Shown here: in pieces, positions 52,694-64,000 of the stretch
Layout of the letters: each line of letters opens with the position of its first letter
Numbering within the stretch: position 1 is the stretch's first letter
Assembly (NCBI RefSeq): GCF_014652135.1
Contig: NZ_BMYF01000002.1
Location: 62,001-126,000 of the forward strand
Source of the DNA: Mongoliitalea lutea
GTDB taxonomy: Bacteria; Bacteroidota; Bacteroidia; Cytophagales; Cyclobacteriaceae
DNA length: 64,000 nt
Reading direction: 5' to 3'
Made by a program: the position numbers and the translations under genes
Notes under the pieces: model-generated
The model's database searches: none
Told to the model about the DNA's origin: nothing
Seen by the model: the letters and a program-made list of their open reading frames with translations, nothing else

Positions 52694-54199
52694 ATGAAGG
52701 TAATTGACTATTGTTCAAAAGTTGTTTTGGCAACCTCTTTCTTTGGATTGTTAACAGCTTGCGCTCAGGAAACCAAAGAAGAAGAGATAGGGTATTACCA
52801 AGAGTTGTATAGGCCTCAATTTCATTTTTCTCCAGAAGCTAACTGGATGAATGATCCGAATGGGATGGTGTATTATGAAGGGGAATACCATTTGTTTTAC
52901 CAATATTATCCGGATGGGAATGTATGGGGCCCTATGCATTGGGGACATGCGATTTCAGAAGATTTGGTTCATTGGGAGCACTTACCGATAGCGCTTTACC
53001 CAGATTCTTTGGGCTATATTTTCTCTGGTTCTGCGGTAATTGACCATGAAAATACTTCTGGATTAGGAAAAGATGGAATGCCTCCAATGGTGGCGATTTT
53101 CACCTACCATGACCCTGTTGGAGAAGCAGGTGGTAGGGATGATTTTCAAACCCAAGGCATCGCCTACAGTTTGGATAAGGGCAGAACTTGGACTGTATAT
53201 GAAGGCAATCCCGTCTTGGCTAATCCAGGGATCAAAGATTTTAGAGATCCCAAAGTGATTTGGCACGAGGAATCTGAGCTTTGGATCATGTCTTTAGCTG
53301 TTTTGGATAAGATCAGTTTTTATACCTCACCAAACCTGTTGGATTGGACCTTTGCCAGTGATTTTCAACCTGCTTGGGCAGCCTATGGAGGTGTTTGGGA
53401 GTGCCCTGATTTATTTCCTTTAAAAACTGAAACAGGAGAAGAAAAATGGGTATTACTCGTAAGCATCAATCCTGGAGGTCCCCAAGGAGGATCTGCTACC
53501 CAGTATTTTATAGGTGATTTTGATGGAAAATCATTCACTCCAACGCAAGAAGATGTGGAATGGATTGATTGGGGAGCGGATAACTATGCAGGTGTTACTT
53601 GGTCCAATATACCAGAAGCGGATGGAAGAAGAATATTCATCGGATGGATGAGTAATTGGAACTATGCCCAGGTGGTACCTACGACCGCCTGGAGATCTGC
53701 TATGACCGTACCTAGATCATTAGCTTTAGTGGAAAAGGAAGGGACATATTCAGTAATTTCACAGCCAGTTTCAGAGTTGGAAAAGCTACGAATAAGAGAA
53801 TTTCCCGTAACTAGTGAAGTTTTTGAATTGGGTTCAAAAACAATTGAATTGCTTCTTTCTTTGCAAGATGAACAGGATTTTTCTCTACGCTTCTATAATG
53901 ACAGCGGAGAGGAAGTTGTGTTGTCGCGTATTCGAGATCAATTTATTTTTGACCGTAGTAAATCAGGTGTTACCACTTTTGAAGATGGATTTGGGAATCC
54001 TCAAACGATCCCGTTGAATTCCGTTCAACTGGAATCTGTTCGAGTATTTGTTGATCAGTCTTCCATAGAAGTTTTCTTAAATGATGGAGCGGTAGCCATT
54101 ACAAATCTGGTTTTTCCCAAAAGAGCTTATTCTCATGTGGAATTGAGTGGGATTCCTGCTCAAGGAAGTTTGTATCACCTAGCTTCCATTTGGAAGTAA
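52694..54199 (+). CDS. GH32 fructan/sucrose hydrolase, lipoprotein
   Basis: A 501-residue glycoside hydrolase family 32 enzyme that cuts fructose from sucrose, inulin or levan. The lipobox is LLTAC (C23), so it is membrane-anchored outside the cytoplasm. The nucleophile is D54 in WMNDPNG, the stabiliser region is RDPK (D185), and the acid/base is E236 in ECPDLF. The C-terminal beta-sandwich module is present (RVFVDQSSIEVFLNDG). Whether it is an invertase, levanase or inulinase cannot be told by eye. Confidence 0.94.
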   Translation: MKVIDYCSKVVLATSFFGLLTACAQETKEEEIGYYQELYRPQFHFSPEANWMNDPNGMVYYEGEYHLFYQYYPDGNVWGPMHWGHAISEDLVHWEHLPIALYPDSLGYIFSGSAVIDHENTSGLGKDGMPPMVAIFTYHDPVGEAGGRDDFQTQGIAYSLDKGRTWTVYEGNPVLANPGIKDFRDPKVIWHEESELWIMSLAVLDKISFYTSPNLLDWTFASDFQPAWAAYGGVWECPDLFPLKTETGEEKWVLLVSINPGGPQGGSATQYFIGDFDGKSFTPTQEDVEWIDWGADNYAGVTWSNIPEADGRRIFIGWMSNWNYAQVVPTTAWRSAMTVPRSLALVEKEGTYSVISQPVSELEKLRIREFPVTSEVFELGSKTIELLLSLQDEQDFSLRFYNDSGEEVVLSRIRDQFIFDRSKSGVTTFEDGFGNPQTIPLNSVQLESVRVFVDQSSIEVFLNDGAVAITNLVFPKRAYSHVELSGIPAQGSLYHLASIWK

Positions 54200-54214
54200 C
54201 TGAATCGTTTTACC

Positions 54215-55561
54215 ATGCAACAACATAAGAATTACGTACTCTTTTTATCCATTACAGCTGCGCTGGGTGGATTTCTGTTTGGCTTTGATACAGCAGTAAT
54301 TTCCGGAGCAGAAAGGGATATCCAAGTGATTTGGCAGCTTTCGGATTGGAGTCACGGCTTGGCAGTAGCGATGGCCCTGTACGGAACAGTCATTGGAGCA
54401 CTTTTTGGAGGGATTCCTGCAGATAAATTTGGCAGAAAAGTGTCCTTATTTTGGATTGGGATACTGTACTTGGTTTCTGCTATTGGTTCGGCAATGGCTC
54501 CGGACGTGAATACCTTTATGTTTTTCCGCTTTTTGGGCGGTTTAGGAGTAGGTGCTTCATCGGTGGTGGCGCCTATGTACATTTCTGAGATAGCCCCTGC
54601 TGCAAGAAGAGGTCAATTGGTTGCCCTGTATCAGTTTAACATCGTTTTTGGAATATTGATGGCCTATTTTTCAAATTACTTGATTGGTACGGCCAATTTG
54701 GCGGAGGCTTGGCGCTGGATGCTAGGGGTGGAAGCGATTCCTGCCTTGATTTACAGCATCTTGATTCTGAGAGTTCCAAAAAGTCCTCGTTGGTTGATAG
54801 CCAAAAAGCAGGATTTTGAAAATGCACGGGTGATCTTGACTAAAACTGATCCTGAAGGAGTGGAGGAGGCCATGCAGTTGGCCATAGCCGAAAGCAAGGA
54901 GATCAAAGGGAAAGTTTCATTCACCAATTTGTTTCATTCCAAGTATAGAAAAATCACCTTTTTTGCCTTTTTGATTGCCTTCTTCAATCAGGTATCCGGG
55001 ATTAATGCGATTATTTATTTTGCTCCCAGAATTTTCGAATCAGCGGGTATTGCCACAGAAGACGCGTTACTTTCTACCATAGGAATTGGATTTATCAACT
55101 TGGTTGCGACCATGGCAGGCTTGTATTTTATTGATAAGTTGGGCAGAAAAAAGTTGATGTATATCGGTTCGGTAGGCTATATCATTTCTCTTTCCTTGAT
55201 GGCTTACAGTTACTTTGGAGGCGCTGTTGGGCCACATTTGTTGCCTTACTTTGTATTTATCTTCATTGCGGCACATGCCATCGGGCAAGGTTCTGTCATT
55301 TGGGTATTTATTTCAGAGATATTTCCGAATGAATTGCGTGCCTATGGACAATCTTTGGGTTCTTTTACCCACTGGATTTTAGCTGCTGTAATTGCCAATT
55401 TGTTCCCCTATTTCGCATCAAATTTTGGAGCAGGGTATATTTTCGCTTTCTTCGCAGCTATGATGGTCTTACAATTGCTTTGGGTGGCTTTCCGCATGCC
55501 AGAGACCAAGGGAAGATCCTTAGAAGAGATTCAACAAGATTTACAGAAAAAATATGTCTAA
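54215..55561 (+). CDS. MFS sugar transporter (GLUT/XylE-like)
   Basis: A 448-residue twelve-helix sugar porter. Signatures are GFLFGFDTAVISGAE, the loop motif DKFGRKVSLFW, PMYISEIAPAARRGQL, NQVSGINAIIYFAP and the C-terminal RMPETKGRSLEEIQ. It is a proton-coupled or facilitative hexose transporter. Within the operon it most likely carries the fructose released by GH32, which means the operon has two different inner-membrane transporters. Its end overlaps the kinase gene by 8 bases. Confidence 0.94.
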   Translation: MQQHKNYVLFLSITAALGGFLFGFDTAVISGAERDIQVIWQLSDWSHGLAVAMALYGTVIGALFGGIPADKFGRKVSLFWIGILYLVSAIGSAMAPDVNTFMFFRFLGGLGVGASSVVAPMYISEIAPAARRGQLVALYQFNIVFGILMAYFSNYLIGTANLAEAWRWMLGVEAIPALIYSILILRVPKSPRWLIAKKQDFENARVILTKTDPEGVEEAMQLAIAESKEIKGKVSFTNLFHSKYRKITFFAFLIAFFNQVSGINAIIYFAPRIFESAGIATEDALLSTIGIGFINLVATMAGLYFIDKLGRKKLMYIGSVGYIISLSLMAYSYFGGAVGPHLLPYFVFIFIAAHAIGQGSVIWVFISEIFPNELRAYGQSLGSFTHWILAAVIANLFPYFASNFGAGYIFAFFAAMMVLQLLWVAFRMPETKGRSLEEIQQDLQKKYV

Positions 55562-56462
55562 ACGTGTCATTTGTTTTGGAGAAATGCTATGGGATTGTTT
55601 TCCTAGCGGAGAAGTCCCTGGTGGAGCCTCTTTAAATGTAGCGCTGCATCTTTCTCAATTAGGCTTAGATGTGAGCCTTATTTCCAAATTGGGTAAAGAT
55701 TCTTATGGAGAGAGGTTACAAGATTTTATGGCTCCGTACAGCTTGGATACATCATGGATTCAGTTGGATGAAGAGCATCCGACAAGCACCGTGCAAGTCA
55801 ACAACGATGACCCTCAAAATGTCAAATATACGATTGTAGCACCTGTAGCTTGGGATTTTATCCAATGGGATGAGCAACTTCAGCAAGCTGTCAATCAGGC
55901 TGATGCATTTATTTTTGGGAGTTTGGCTGTAAGGAATCAGGTAAGTTGGGAAAGTCTGTATCACTTGCTGCATAGCCCGGTATTGAAGGTCTTTGATATC
56001 AATTTGAGAGCTCCTTTTTACGACTTTGAACAGATTGAAATCATCTTGGGCTACACAGATATTTTGAAAATCAATGAAGATGAATTGCTGATTGTTGCTG
56101 ACTATTTCAGTCTTGAACACGATTCAAAAGGGTCGGATGTTGTTTCTATGGCTACGGAAGTGTGTGCATATTTGACTGAGCACTTTCCAATAGAGCTTAT
56201 TTGTGTCACTCTAGGTGCAAATGGAGCAATGATTTATCAGGAAGGAAAGGTGTATCGACATCAAGGGTATAAAGTCAAGGTTCAGGATACTGTTGGGTCG
56301 GGAGATGCATTTTTGAGCGGATTTGTCAAGAGCTATTTAGAAGAGAAGAAGCCGATGGAAGTATTGGATTTTGCCTGTGCTTTGGGGGCATTTGTCGCTT
56401 CTCAAAAGGGTGGTACTCCCCGTTATAGCCTTTCAGATATAGACGCCGTTAAGAAAGGATAA
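55554..56462 (+). CDS. PfkB family carbohydrate kinase (probable fructokinase)
   Basis: A 302-residue ribokinase-family sugar kinase. The N-terminal VPGGASLNVALHLSQLG segment and the C-terminal signature DTVGSGDAFLSGFV (catalytic base D251) are clear. Context (after GH32 and a sugar transporter, overlapping the latter by 8 bases) indicates phosphorylation of fructose. It closes the four-gene operon. Confidence 0.92.
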   Translation: MSKRVICFGEMLWDCFPSGEVPGGASLNVALHLSQLGLDVSLISKLGKDSYGERLQDFMAPYSLDTSWIQLDEEHPTSTVQVNNDDPQNVKYTIVAPVAWDFIQWDEQLQQAVNQADAFIFGSLAVRNQVSWESLYHLLHSPVLKVFDINLRAPFYDFEQIEIILGYTDILKINEDELLIVADYFSLEHDSKGSDVVSMATEVCAYLTEHFPIELICVTLGANGAMIYQEGKVYRHQGYKVKVQDTVGSGDAFLSGFVKSYLEEKKPMEVLDFACALGAFVASQKGGTPRYSLSDIDAVKKG

Positions 56463-56724
56463 GAGCTTTCGCTAGTGCACGTTCAATGATTTTTATGGTT
56501 CTATGACCCAATTGAATCGTGTTTAATGCGGTAAGTTAGTTAAGTTTTTTACATTTAGGAAAGTAAATATGTATATCAAACTAATATTTACTATCCTAAA
56601 TACTTTTTGCTGTTGGTACTCGATTTTTGCTAGTTTGATTTACATTTTTGAGATGCTTGTAATTGGCAAAAAACTTTTTGATTTCATTAATGCGTCTAAT
56701 AGCTCATATAAAAATTATTAATCT
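56463..56724. other. Non-coding gap with a large AT-rich hairpin
   Basis: 262 bases. Apart from the 18-bp hairpin at 56553-56601 and AT-rich sequence before the carbonic anhydrase gene, nothing is recognisable. Confidence 0.5.
56553..56601 (+). terminator. Large hairpin after the fructan operon
   Basis: Arms of 18 bases (56553-56570 and 56584-56601) pair with a single mismatch around a 13-base loop, followed by ACTTTTTG. It is a probable terminator, but it is AT-rich and 90 bases past the stop. Confidence 0.5.
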
Positions 56725-57537
56725 ATGTTAACTCACGTTTCGTTCAAAAAAGCGGCTTTCAGCGCTTGTATGCTACTTTTATTAGCGACAGCATCTTTTG
56801 CACAGCGCTCTGGTCAGCAGGTAAAAGATGCAAAAAAAGCCTTGTATGATGATCCTAAGTGGAGAAAAGAAAACTACATCATCAACAGAGATTCGGCTTA
56901 TGCCAACCCATACTATGCATTGCAAAAATTGCGATGGGGAAACCAGCGATTTACAGAAGGTAGAAGCATTCACCCAAGACAGGATGCAGATGTTATCAAT
57001 GAACTGGCGAAGGGTCAGCAACCATTTGCTACAATCGTTGGGTGTAGCGACTCAAGAGTATCAGCTGAAATCTTATTTGACCAAGGTTTTGGTGATCTAT
57101 TTGTAACACGTACAGCAGGTCAGGTAATGGCTCAGGCTTCTTATGGTACGATTGAATTTGCTTCCGCTGCCTTGGGAACAAAATTAATCTTGGTCTTGGG
57201 TCATTCTAAATGTGGTGCGGTAGAAGCTGCCATTAGTCTTCCTGAAAATCCTCCAGGCCATATTTCAACCTTGATCAACAGCATCAAACCTGCTACCAAG
57301 CGTTATTTTGGTGTGAGTGATAACTTATTGGAGTTTGCCGTTCGTCAAAATGTAATCAATCAGGTCAATGAATTGAGAGAATTGGAGCCTGTATTGTCCA
57401 GAATGTACCAAAGAGGTGAAATTTTGATTGTTGGTGGTGTGTATGATTTGGCTACCGGTCAAGTGGAGTTTTTGGAGGAGACCATGGTAGACCTTCCTGC
57501 TACCAAGTTTTCCAAAAAAGACATCATGGGTATGTAA
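56725..57537 (+). CDS. Exported beta-class carbonic anhydrase
   Basis: A 270-residue zinc enzyme that interconverts CO2 and bicarbonate. The ligands and partners are all present: C107, D109 and R111 in GCSDSRVSAEI, and H160 and C163 in LGHSKCGAVEAA. A signal peptide ends TASFAQ (residue 27), so it works in the periplasm, unlike most beta-class enzymes, which are cytoplasmic. It may belong with the DUF2490 gene that follows after 217 bases. Confidence 0.92.
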   Translation: MLTHVSFKKAAFSACMLLLLATASFAQRSGQQVKDAKKALYDDPKWRKENYIINRDSAYANPYYALQKLRWGNQRFTEGRSIHPRQDADVINELAKGQQPFATIVGCSDSRVSAEILFDQGFGDLFVTRTAGQVMAQASYGTIEFASAALGTKLILVLGHSKCGAVEAAISLPENPPGHISTLINSIKPATKRYFGVSDNLLEFAVRQNVINQVNELRELEPVLSRMYQRGEILIVGGVYDLATGQVEFLEETMVDLPATKFSKKDIMGM

Positions 57538-57754
57538 GCCAATCCATCAAAAAAAGCTATCACAAGCATCCCAAAAATTCATGTAAAAAAGTGGCGAGGC
57601 CTAACTGCTTTTGCGTAAAAATTATGGCTAAAAATTAGCAGAGTATGCTGACTTTTAAAAGACAAAAGTCACCAAAAGGAGAAGGGGTATCTACTAATTT
57701 CGTGCGCTATTACAGGAGCTTGTTCGTGAGACAGCTTTTTTAGAAATAAACATC

Positions 57755-58474
57755 ATGCTAAAGAAGATAGCTGCGATTATGGGGATTGTCTTGGTATTCG
57801 GGACAAATCCGGTTGTTGCCCAAATTTCCGAGCCGGGCAATTGGTTGATTTATTTCGGCAATCAGAATTTTGCCAACAATAAATGGGTCTGGCATAATGA
57901 AATCCAGTACAGGGATTACAGCTTGTTGGGTTCAAGAGAACAATTGTTACTTCGTACAGGAGTTGGTAGATACCTGACAGAGAATAACAATATTGTCTCA
58001 GGAGGATATGCCTTTATCAGTACTAGACCTCAAGGTTTGCAAGATGGTTTGGTGGTGATCGATGATGCCAATGCCTTTCAGGAACACAGACTTTGGCAGC
58101 AATACCTGACGAGACAGCCTATTGGAAAGGTTTTGTTGACTCATCGCTATCGGTTTGAACAGCGGTTCTTCAACGATGGAGATTTTCGCTTGCGAGGAAG
58201 ATATTTCTTAGCGGCCAATATCCCTTTGAATAATCAGCTTATGATGGAAAAGACCTATTATTTGTCTTTCTACAACGAAGTCTTTCTAAATGTGACTGAC
58301 GACACATCGGTAGCACTCTTTGATAGGAATCGGCTATTTGGAGCGATAGGGTATCAAGTCAATAGAGGTGTTCGAGTAGAAGTGGGGCTGATGCACCAAA
58401 CGCTTAACAATAGGGAATTTTCCAGAACGCAATTACAGTTTGTTGTTTTCAATAACCTGCCTTTCAAAAAATAA
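57755..58474 (+). CDS. DUF2490 family outer-membrane-type protein
   Basis: A 239-residue exported protein (signal peptide ending VVAQ, residue 23) rich in alternating hydrophobic and aromatic residues. It fits the DUF2490 family, thought to form small beta-barrels: WLIYFGNQNFANNKWVWHNEIQYRDY near the start and HRYRFEQRFF in the middle. Its function is unknown. It is followed by a two-way terminator. Confidence 0.85.
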   Translation: MLKKIAAIMGIVLVFGTNPVVAQISEPGNWLIYFGNQNFANNKWVWHNEIQYRDYSLLGSREQLLLRTGVGRYLTENNNIVSGGYAFISTRPQGLQDGLVVIDDANAFQEHRLWQQYLTRQPIGKVLLTHRYRFEQRFFNDGDFRLRGRYFLAANIPLNNQLMMEKTYYLSFYNEVFLNVTDDTSVALFDRNRLFGAIGYQVNRGVRVEVGLMHQTLNNREFSRTQLQFVVFNNLPFKK

Positions 58475-58486
58475 GGCAGAAAAACT

Positions 58487-58537
58487 CAGAGGTAACGCCA
58501 AATATAAATTTTATGTCAACGCTACCTCTGTTTTTTT
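58487..58537. terminator. Two-way terminator between DUF2490 and GH97 genes
   Basis: Arms CAGAGGTAACG (58487-58497) and CGCTACCTCTG (58520-58530) pair with one mismatch; seven T residues follow on the plus strand, and five on the minus strand. Confidence 0.8.
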
Positions 58538-58541
58538 ATGT

Positions 58542-61981
<3,440 letters not shown>

Positions 61982-61984
61982 TCT

Positions 61985-62024
61985 AAATTCTTCATTCCAC
62001 ATTCTTAATTCACAACTGTTCACT
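61985..62024 (-). repeat. AGTGAAC-type element at the 3' end of the P-ATPase gene
   Basis: On the minus strand AGTGAACAGTTG is followed by TGAATTAAGAATG, matching the order of blocks at 48295-48333. The first block encodes the last residues (SEQL) of the ATPase. Confidence 0.65.
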
Positions 62025-64000
62025 TCTCCTTCCCCACCATTTGAACAATTCCATCAAAAGAAGCAAAGGAAATGCCAAGACCAAAATATATCCCCATTCT
62101 TGTAACGTGATGGGTTCTATCCGGAGGATGGATTGCATGAAAGGGATATGCATACTCGCGATGTGTATGACTTGGGTCAAAATTACAAATAAAATCAACA
62201 AGTAATTGCGGGAAATAGGAATGTTGAAAGTGGATCTACGCTCGGATCGACAATTGAAGATATGGAGATTTTGCATCAATACCATCAGCAATAATACCAT
62301 GTTTCGGGCATGCAATTCTGACATATTGGTGAACTTGTTCAAATAAAGCCATAGGCCAAAAGCTATACCACCCATGATCAAGCCTGAAATCAAAATCTGC
62401 TGGCTCATGATGTTGTTAAAGATACCTTCTTTGGGATCTCTTGGTTTTCTGCTCATCGTCTCAGCCTCACCGGCTTCAAAAGCCAAGGCTTTGTCTTGGA
62501 TACCATTGGTGACCAAGTTGAGCCATAAAAGTTGTACAGCTAGTAAGGGTAGGGGAAGCCCTGCGAATATGGAAAGTATAAACATGACAACTTCCGCCGC
62601 ACCCGTGGAAACCAATAGATAGATAACTTTTCGCACATTATCATAAGCAAATCTTCCTTCTTCTACACCAGCTACAATTGAGGAGAAGTTGTCATCCACG
62701 ACTATCATCGCACCCACGTCTTTGGCAACGTCTGTACCCGAACCCATAGCTACGCCTATATTCGCACGTTTTAGGGCAGGGGCATCATTGACGCCATCTC
62801 CAGTTACAGCGACAAACTCTCCCTTTTGGATCAGCACATCCACAATTTCCAATTTTTGTGTAGGAGAGACGCGTGCAAATACATTGGTAGAAGCGACTAA
62901 ATCTTGGAAAGCTTTATCGGATGGTCCACCTGCTTTTTCTAATTCAGCTCCTGTCACTACCGTTCTGGATTTCTCTTTTAATCCCAATTCTTTGGCAATG
63001 GTGGAAGCAGTGGCCGGGTGGTCACCGGTGATCATCATGACTTGGATGCCAGCCTTCTTACATTTAGCAACTGCTTGGATCGCTTCCGAACGTAATGGGT
63101 CAATGAAACAAATCAAGCCTTGATAGCTTAATTTTGGAATATCTGATAAATGATAAAAGTCTTTGGCCTGAAAATCATCGACCTCTCCGGAAGCAAATGC
63201 TAACACGCGATAGCCTTCGGAGGCGAATTGATTAGCAGTGGTATGGATCTTTTCGATTTCAGCTGATTGCATGTGGCAGAAACTTAAAATTGTTTCAACA
63301 GCCCCTTTAACTGCTAAGTGAATGTGGTTATCCTCCTTGTAAAAAGCACCTGAAAATTTTCGTTCTGACTCATAAGGGATCAATGATTGGACTGGGAATT
63401 CTTCATGAATTGTCTCAGGCTGAAGTGCAGCTTTGTAGCCCATGCCAAGCAAGGCAACATCCATTGCATCCCCATAGAATTCCCACTTCTCGTCCTTTAG
63501 AAGTAATTTAGATTCATTGGCTAGCATGGCTGTTTTGCATACGTTAAAAAGTGCGGACTCCTTTTGCGGCTTGACAGTTTTTCCATCAATGCTAATTTCT
63601 CCAATCCCATTATATCCTTCCCCGCTCACATCGTATTGCTGACCATCTGAAAGATAGATTTTTTTGACTGTTTGCTGATTCACTGTCAGGGTTCCAGTTT
63701 TATCAGAAGCAATGACAGTGCAGCTGCCCAAGCTTTCCACCGAGGTCAGCTTTCGTACAATCACATTTCTTTTGGCCATTCTTCGCGTTGCCACAGCCAA
63801 TGCTACTGTGAGCGAAACAGGCAAGCCCTCCGGAATGGCTGATACTGCCAAGGCTACTACAAAAAAGAAGATAGCTGAAAAGTCCATGCCTTGGAAGCGT
63901 AATAAAACTGCCAGAATTACTGAAAGCACAATAATGATATTGGCGATTTTCTTGGTGAATTTCTCCATCCGTTGGATCAAAGGTGGTTTAGCGGATTCAC
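62010..64000 (-). CDS. P2-type cation-transporting ATPase, probably Ca2+ (N-terminus outside window)
   Basis: The C-terminal 660 or so residues of a P-type ATPase; the frame runs off the right edge (ESAKPP-LIQRMEKFTK is continuous), so the actuator domain and first helices are missing. PEGLP in helix M4 (just after AVSAI) is the calcium-pump signature. The phosphorylated aspartate is in SDKTGTLT, and VTGDGVNDAPALKRANIGVAMG is the hinge motif. Six C-terminal helices follow. It would pump Ca2+ or a similar cation out of the cytoplasm. The last residues, RRSEQL, come from an intergenic-type repeat. Confidence 0.93.
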   Translation of the reverse strand, partial: ESAKPPLIQRMEKFTKKIANIIIVLSVILAVLLRFQGMDFSAIFFFVVALAVSAIPEGLPVSLTVALAVATRRMAKRNVIVRKLTSVESLGSCTVIASDKTGTLTVNQQTVKKIYLSDGQQYDVSGEGYNGIGEISIDGKTVKPQKESALFNVCKTAMLANESKLLLKDEKWEFYGDAMDVALLGMGYKAALQPETIHEEFPVQSLIPYESERKFSGAFYKEDNHIHLAVKGAVETILSFCHMQSAEIEKIHTTANQFASEGYRVLAFASGEVDDFQAKDFYHLSDIPKLSYQGLICFIDPLRSEAIQAVAKCKKAGIQVMMITGDHPATASTIAKELGLKEKSRTVVTGAELEKAGGPSDKAFQDLVASTNVFARVSPTQKLEIVDVLIQKGEFVAVTGDGVNDAPALKRANIGVAMGSGTDVAKDVGAMIVVDDNFSSIVAGVEEGRFAYDNVRKVIYLLVSTGAAEVVMFILSIFAGLPLPLLAVQLLWLNLVTNGIQDKALAFEAGEAETMSRKPRDPKEGIFNNIMSQQILISGLIMGGIAFGLWLYLNKFTNMSELHARNMVLLLMVLMQNLHIFNCRSERRSTFNIPISRNYLLILFVILTQVIHIASMHIPFMQSILRIEPITLQEWGYILVLAFPLLLLMELFKWWGRRSEQL

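Overview
The window comes from a Bacteroidota chromosome, most likely a Cytophagales/Cyclobacteriaceae-type marine or soil bacterium. The signs are a gldC gliding-motility gene, a GH97 (SusB-type) glucosidase, a CarboxypepD_reg-type TonB receptor, DUF5683 and DUF2911 proteins, many signal peptides ending in AQ, no clear Shine-Dalgarno sequences, and several promoters of the Bacteroidota type (TTTG, then about 18-19 bases, then TAnnTTTG). The genus is inferred from gene style only. I saw no rRNA, tRNA, CRISPR array, prophage or complete insertion sequence.

Layout. 1-5.9 kb: a PBP4-type carboxypeptidase operon (yggS, DUF423, dacB) divergent from a GH3 acyl-amido synthetase translationally coupled to a LysE exporter. 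6.0-11.0 kb: a six-gene minus-strand operon (metallo-hydrolase, parA, parB, DUF5683, dapB, lepB) with a promoter and a terminator. 11.3-14.9 kb: pyrG and yidC. 14.9-19.7 kb: an accessory stretch rich in non-coding repeats, holding a DUF2975/HTH pair and two back-to-back toxin-antitoxin modules (RES-Xre and HEPN-MNT). 19.7-28.2 kb: valS, then a peptidoglycan-recycling operon (amidase, GHL10 hydrolase, GNAT, AmpG-like permease, NagZ) with a divergent DeoR regulator. 29-36.3 kb: a ureohydrolase, an orphan TonB receptor, gldC, an arsenosugar-associated peroxidase-like gene, DUF819 and DUF2911. 36.4-43.5 kb: a six-PAS hybrid kinase, an NlpE-META lipoprotein and a GAF/PAS sensor that lacks an ATPase domain. 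43.6-50.9 kb: fhs, an S9 peptidase and a BlaI/M56 pair. 51.0-56.5 kb: a fructan/fructose operon (SSS symporter, GH32, MFS transporter, PfkB kinase). 56.7-64 kb: an exported beta-carbonic anhydrase, DUF2490, GH97, an acyl-CoA transferase/hydrolase, and a Ca2+-type P-ATPase that runs off the right edge.

How parts work together. The recycling operon reads as a full route: exported amidase and glycan hydrolase release fragments, the permease imports them, and cytoplasmic NagZ trims GlcNAc. The fructan operon likewise couples an exported GH32 lipoprotein to two importers and a fructokinase. The most interesting unexplained material is non-coding: two 204-bp elements with nested inverted arms, a degenerate tandem array at 14.9-15.5 kb, an element that begins inside the last codons of two unrelated genes (48.27 and 62.01 kb), and a 14-bp perfect inverted repeat around the leader of the fructan operon. 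No wholly new multi-gene system is evident. The best candidates for second looks are the repeat families, the GH3-LysE pair and the sensor without a catalytic domain.
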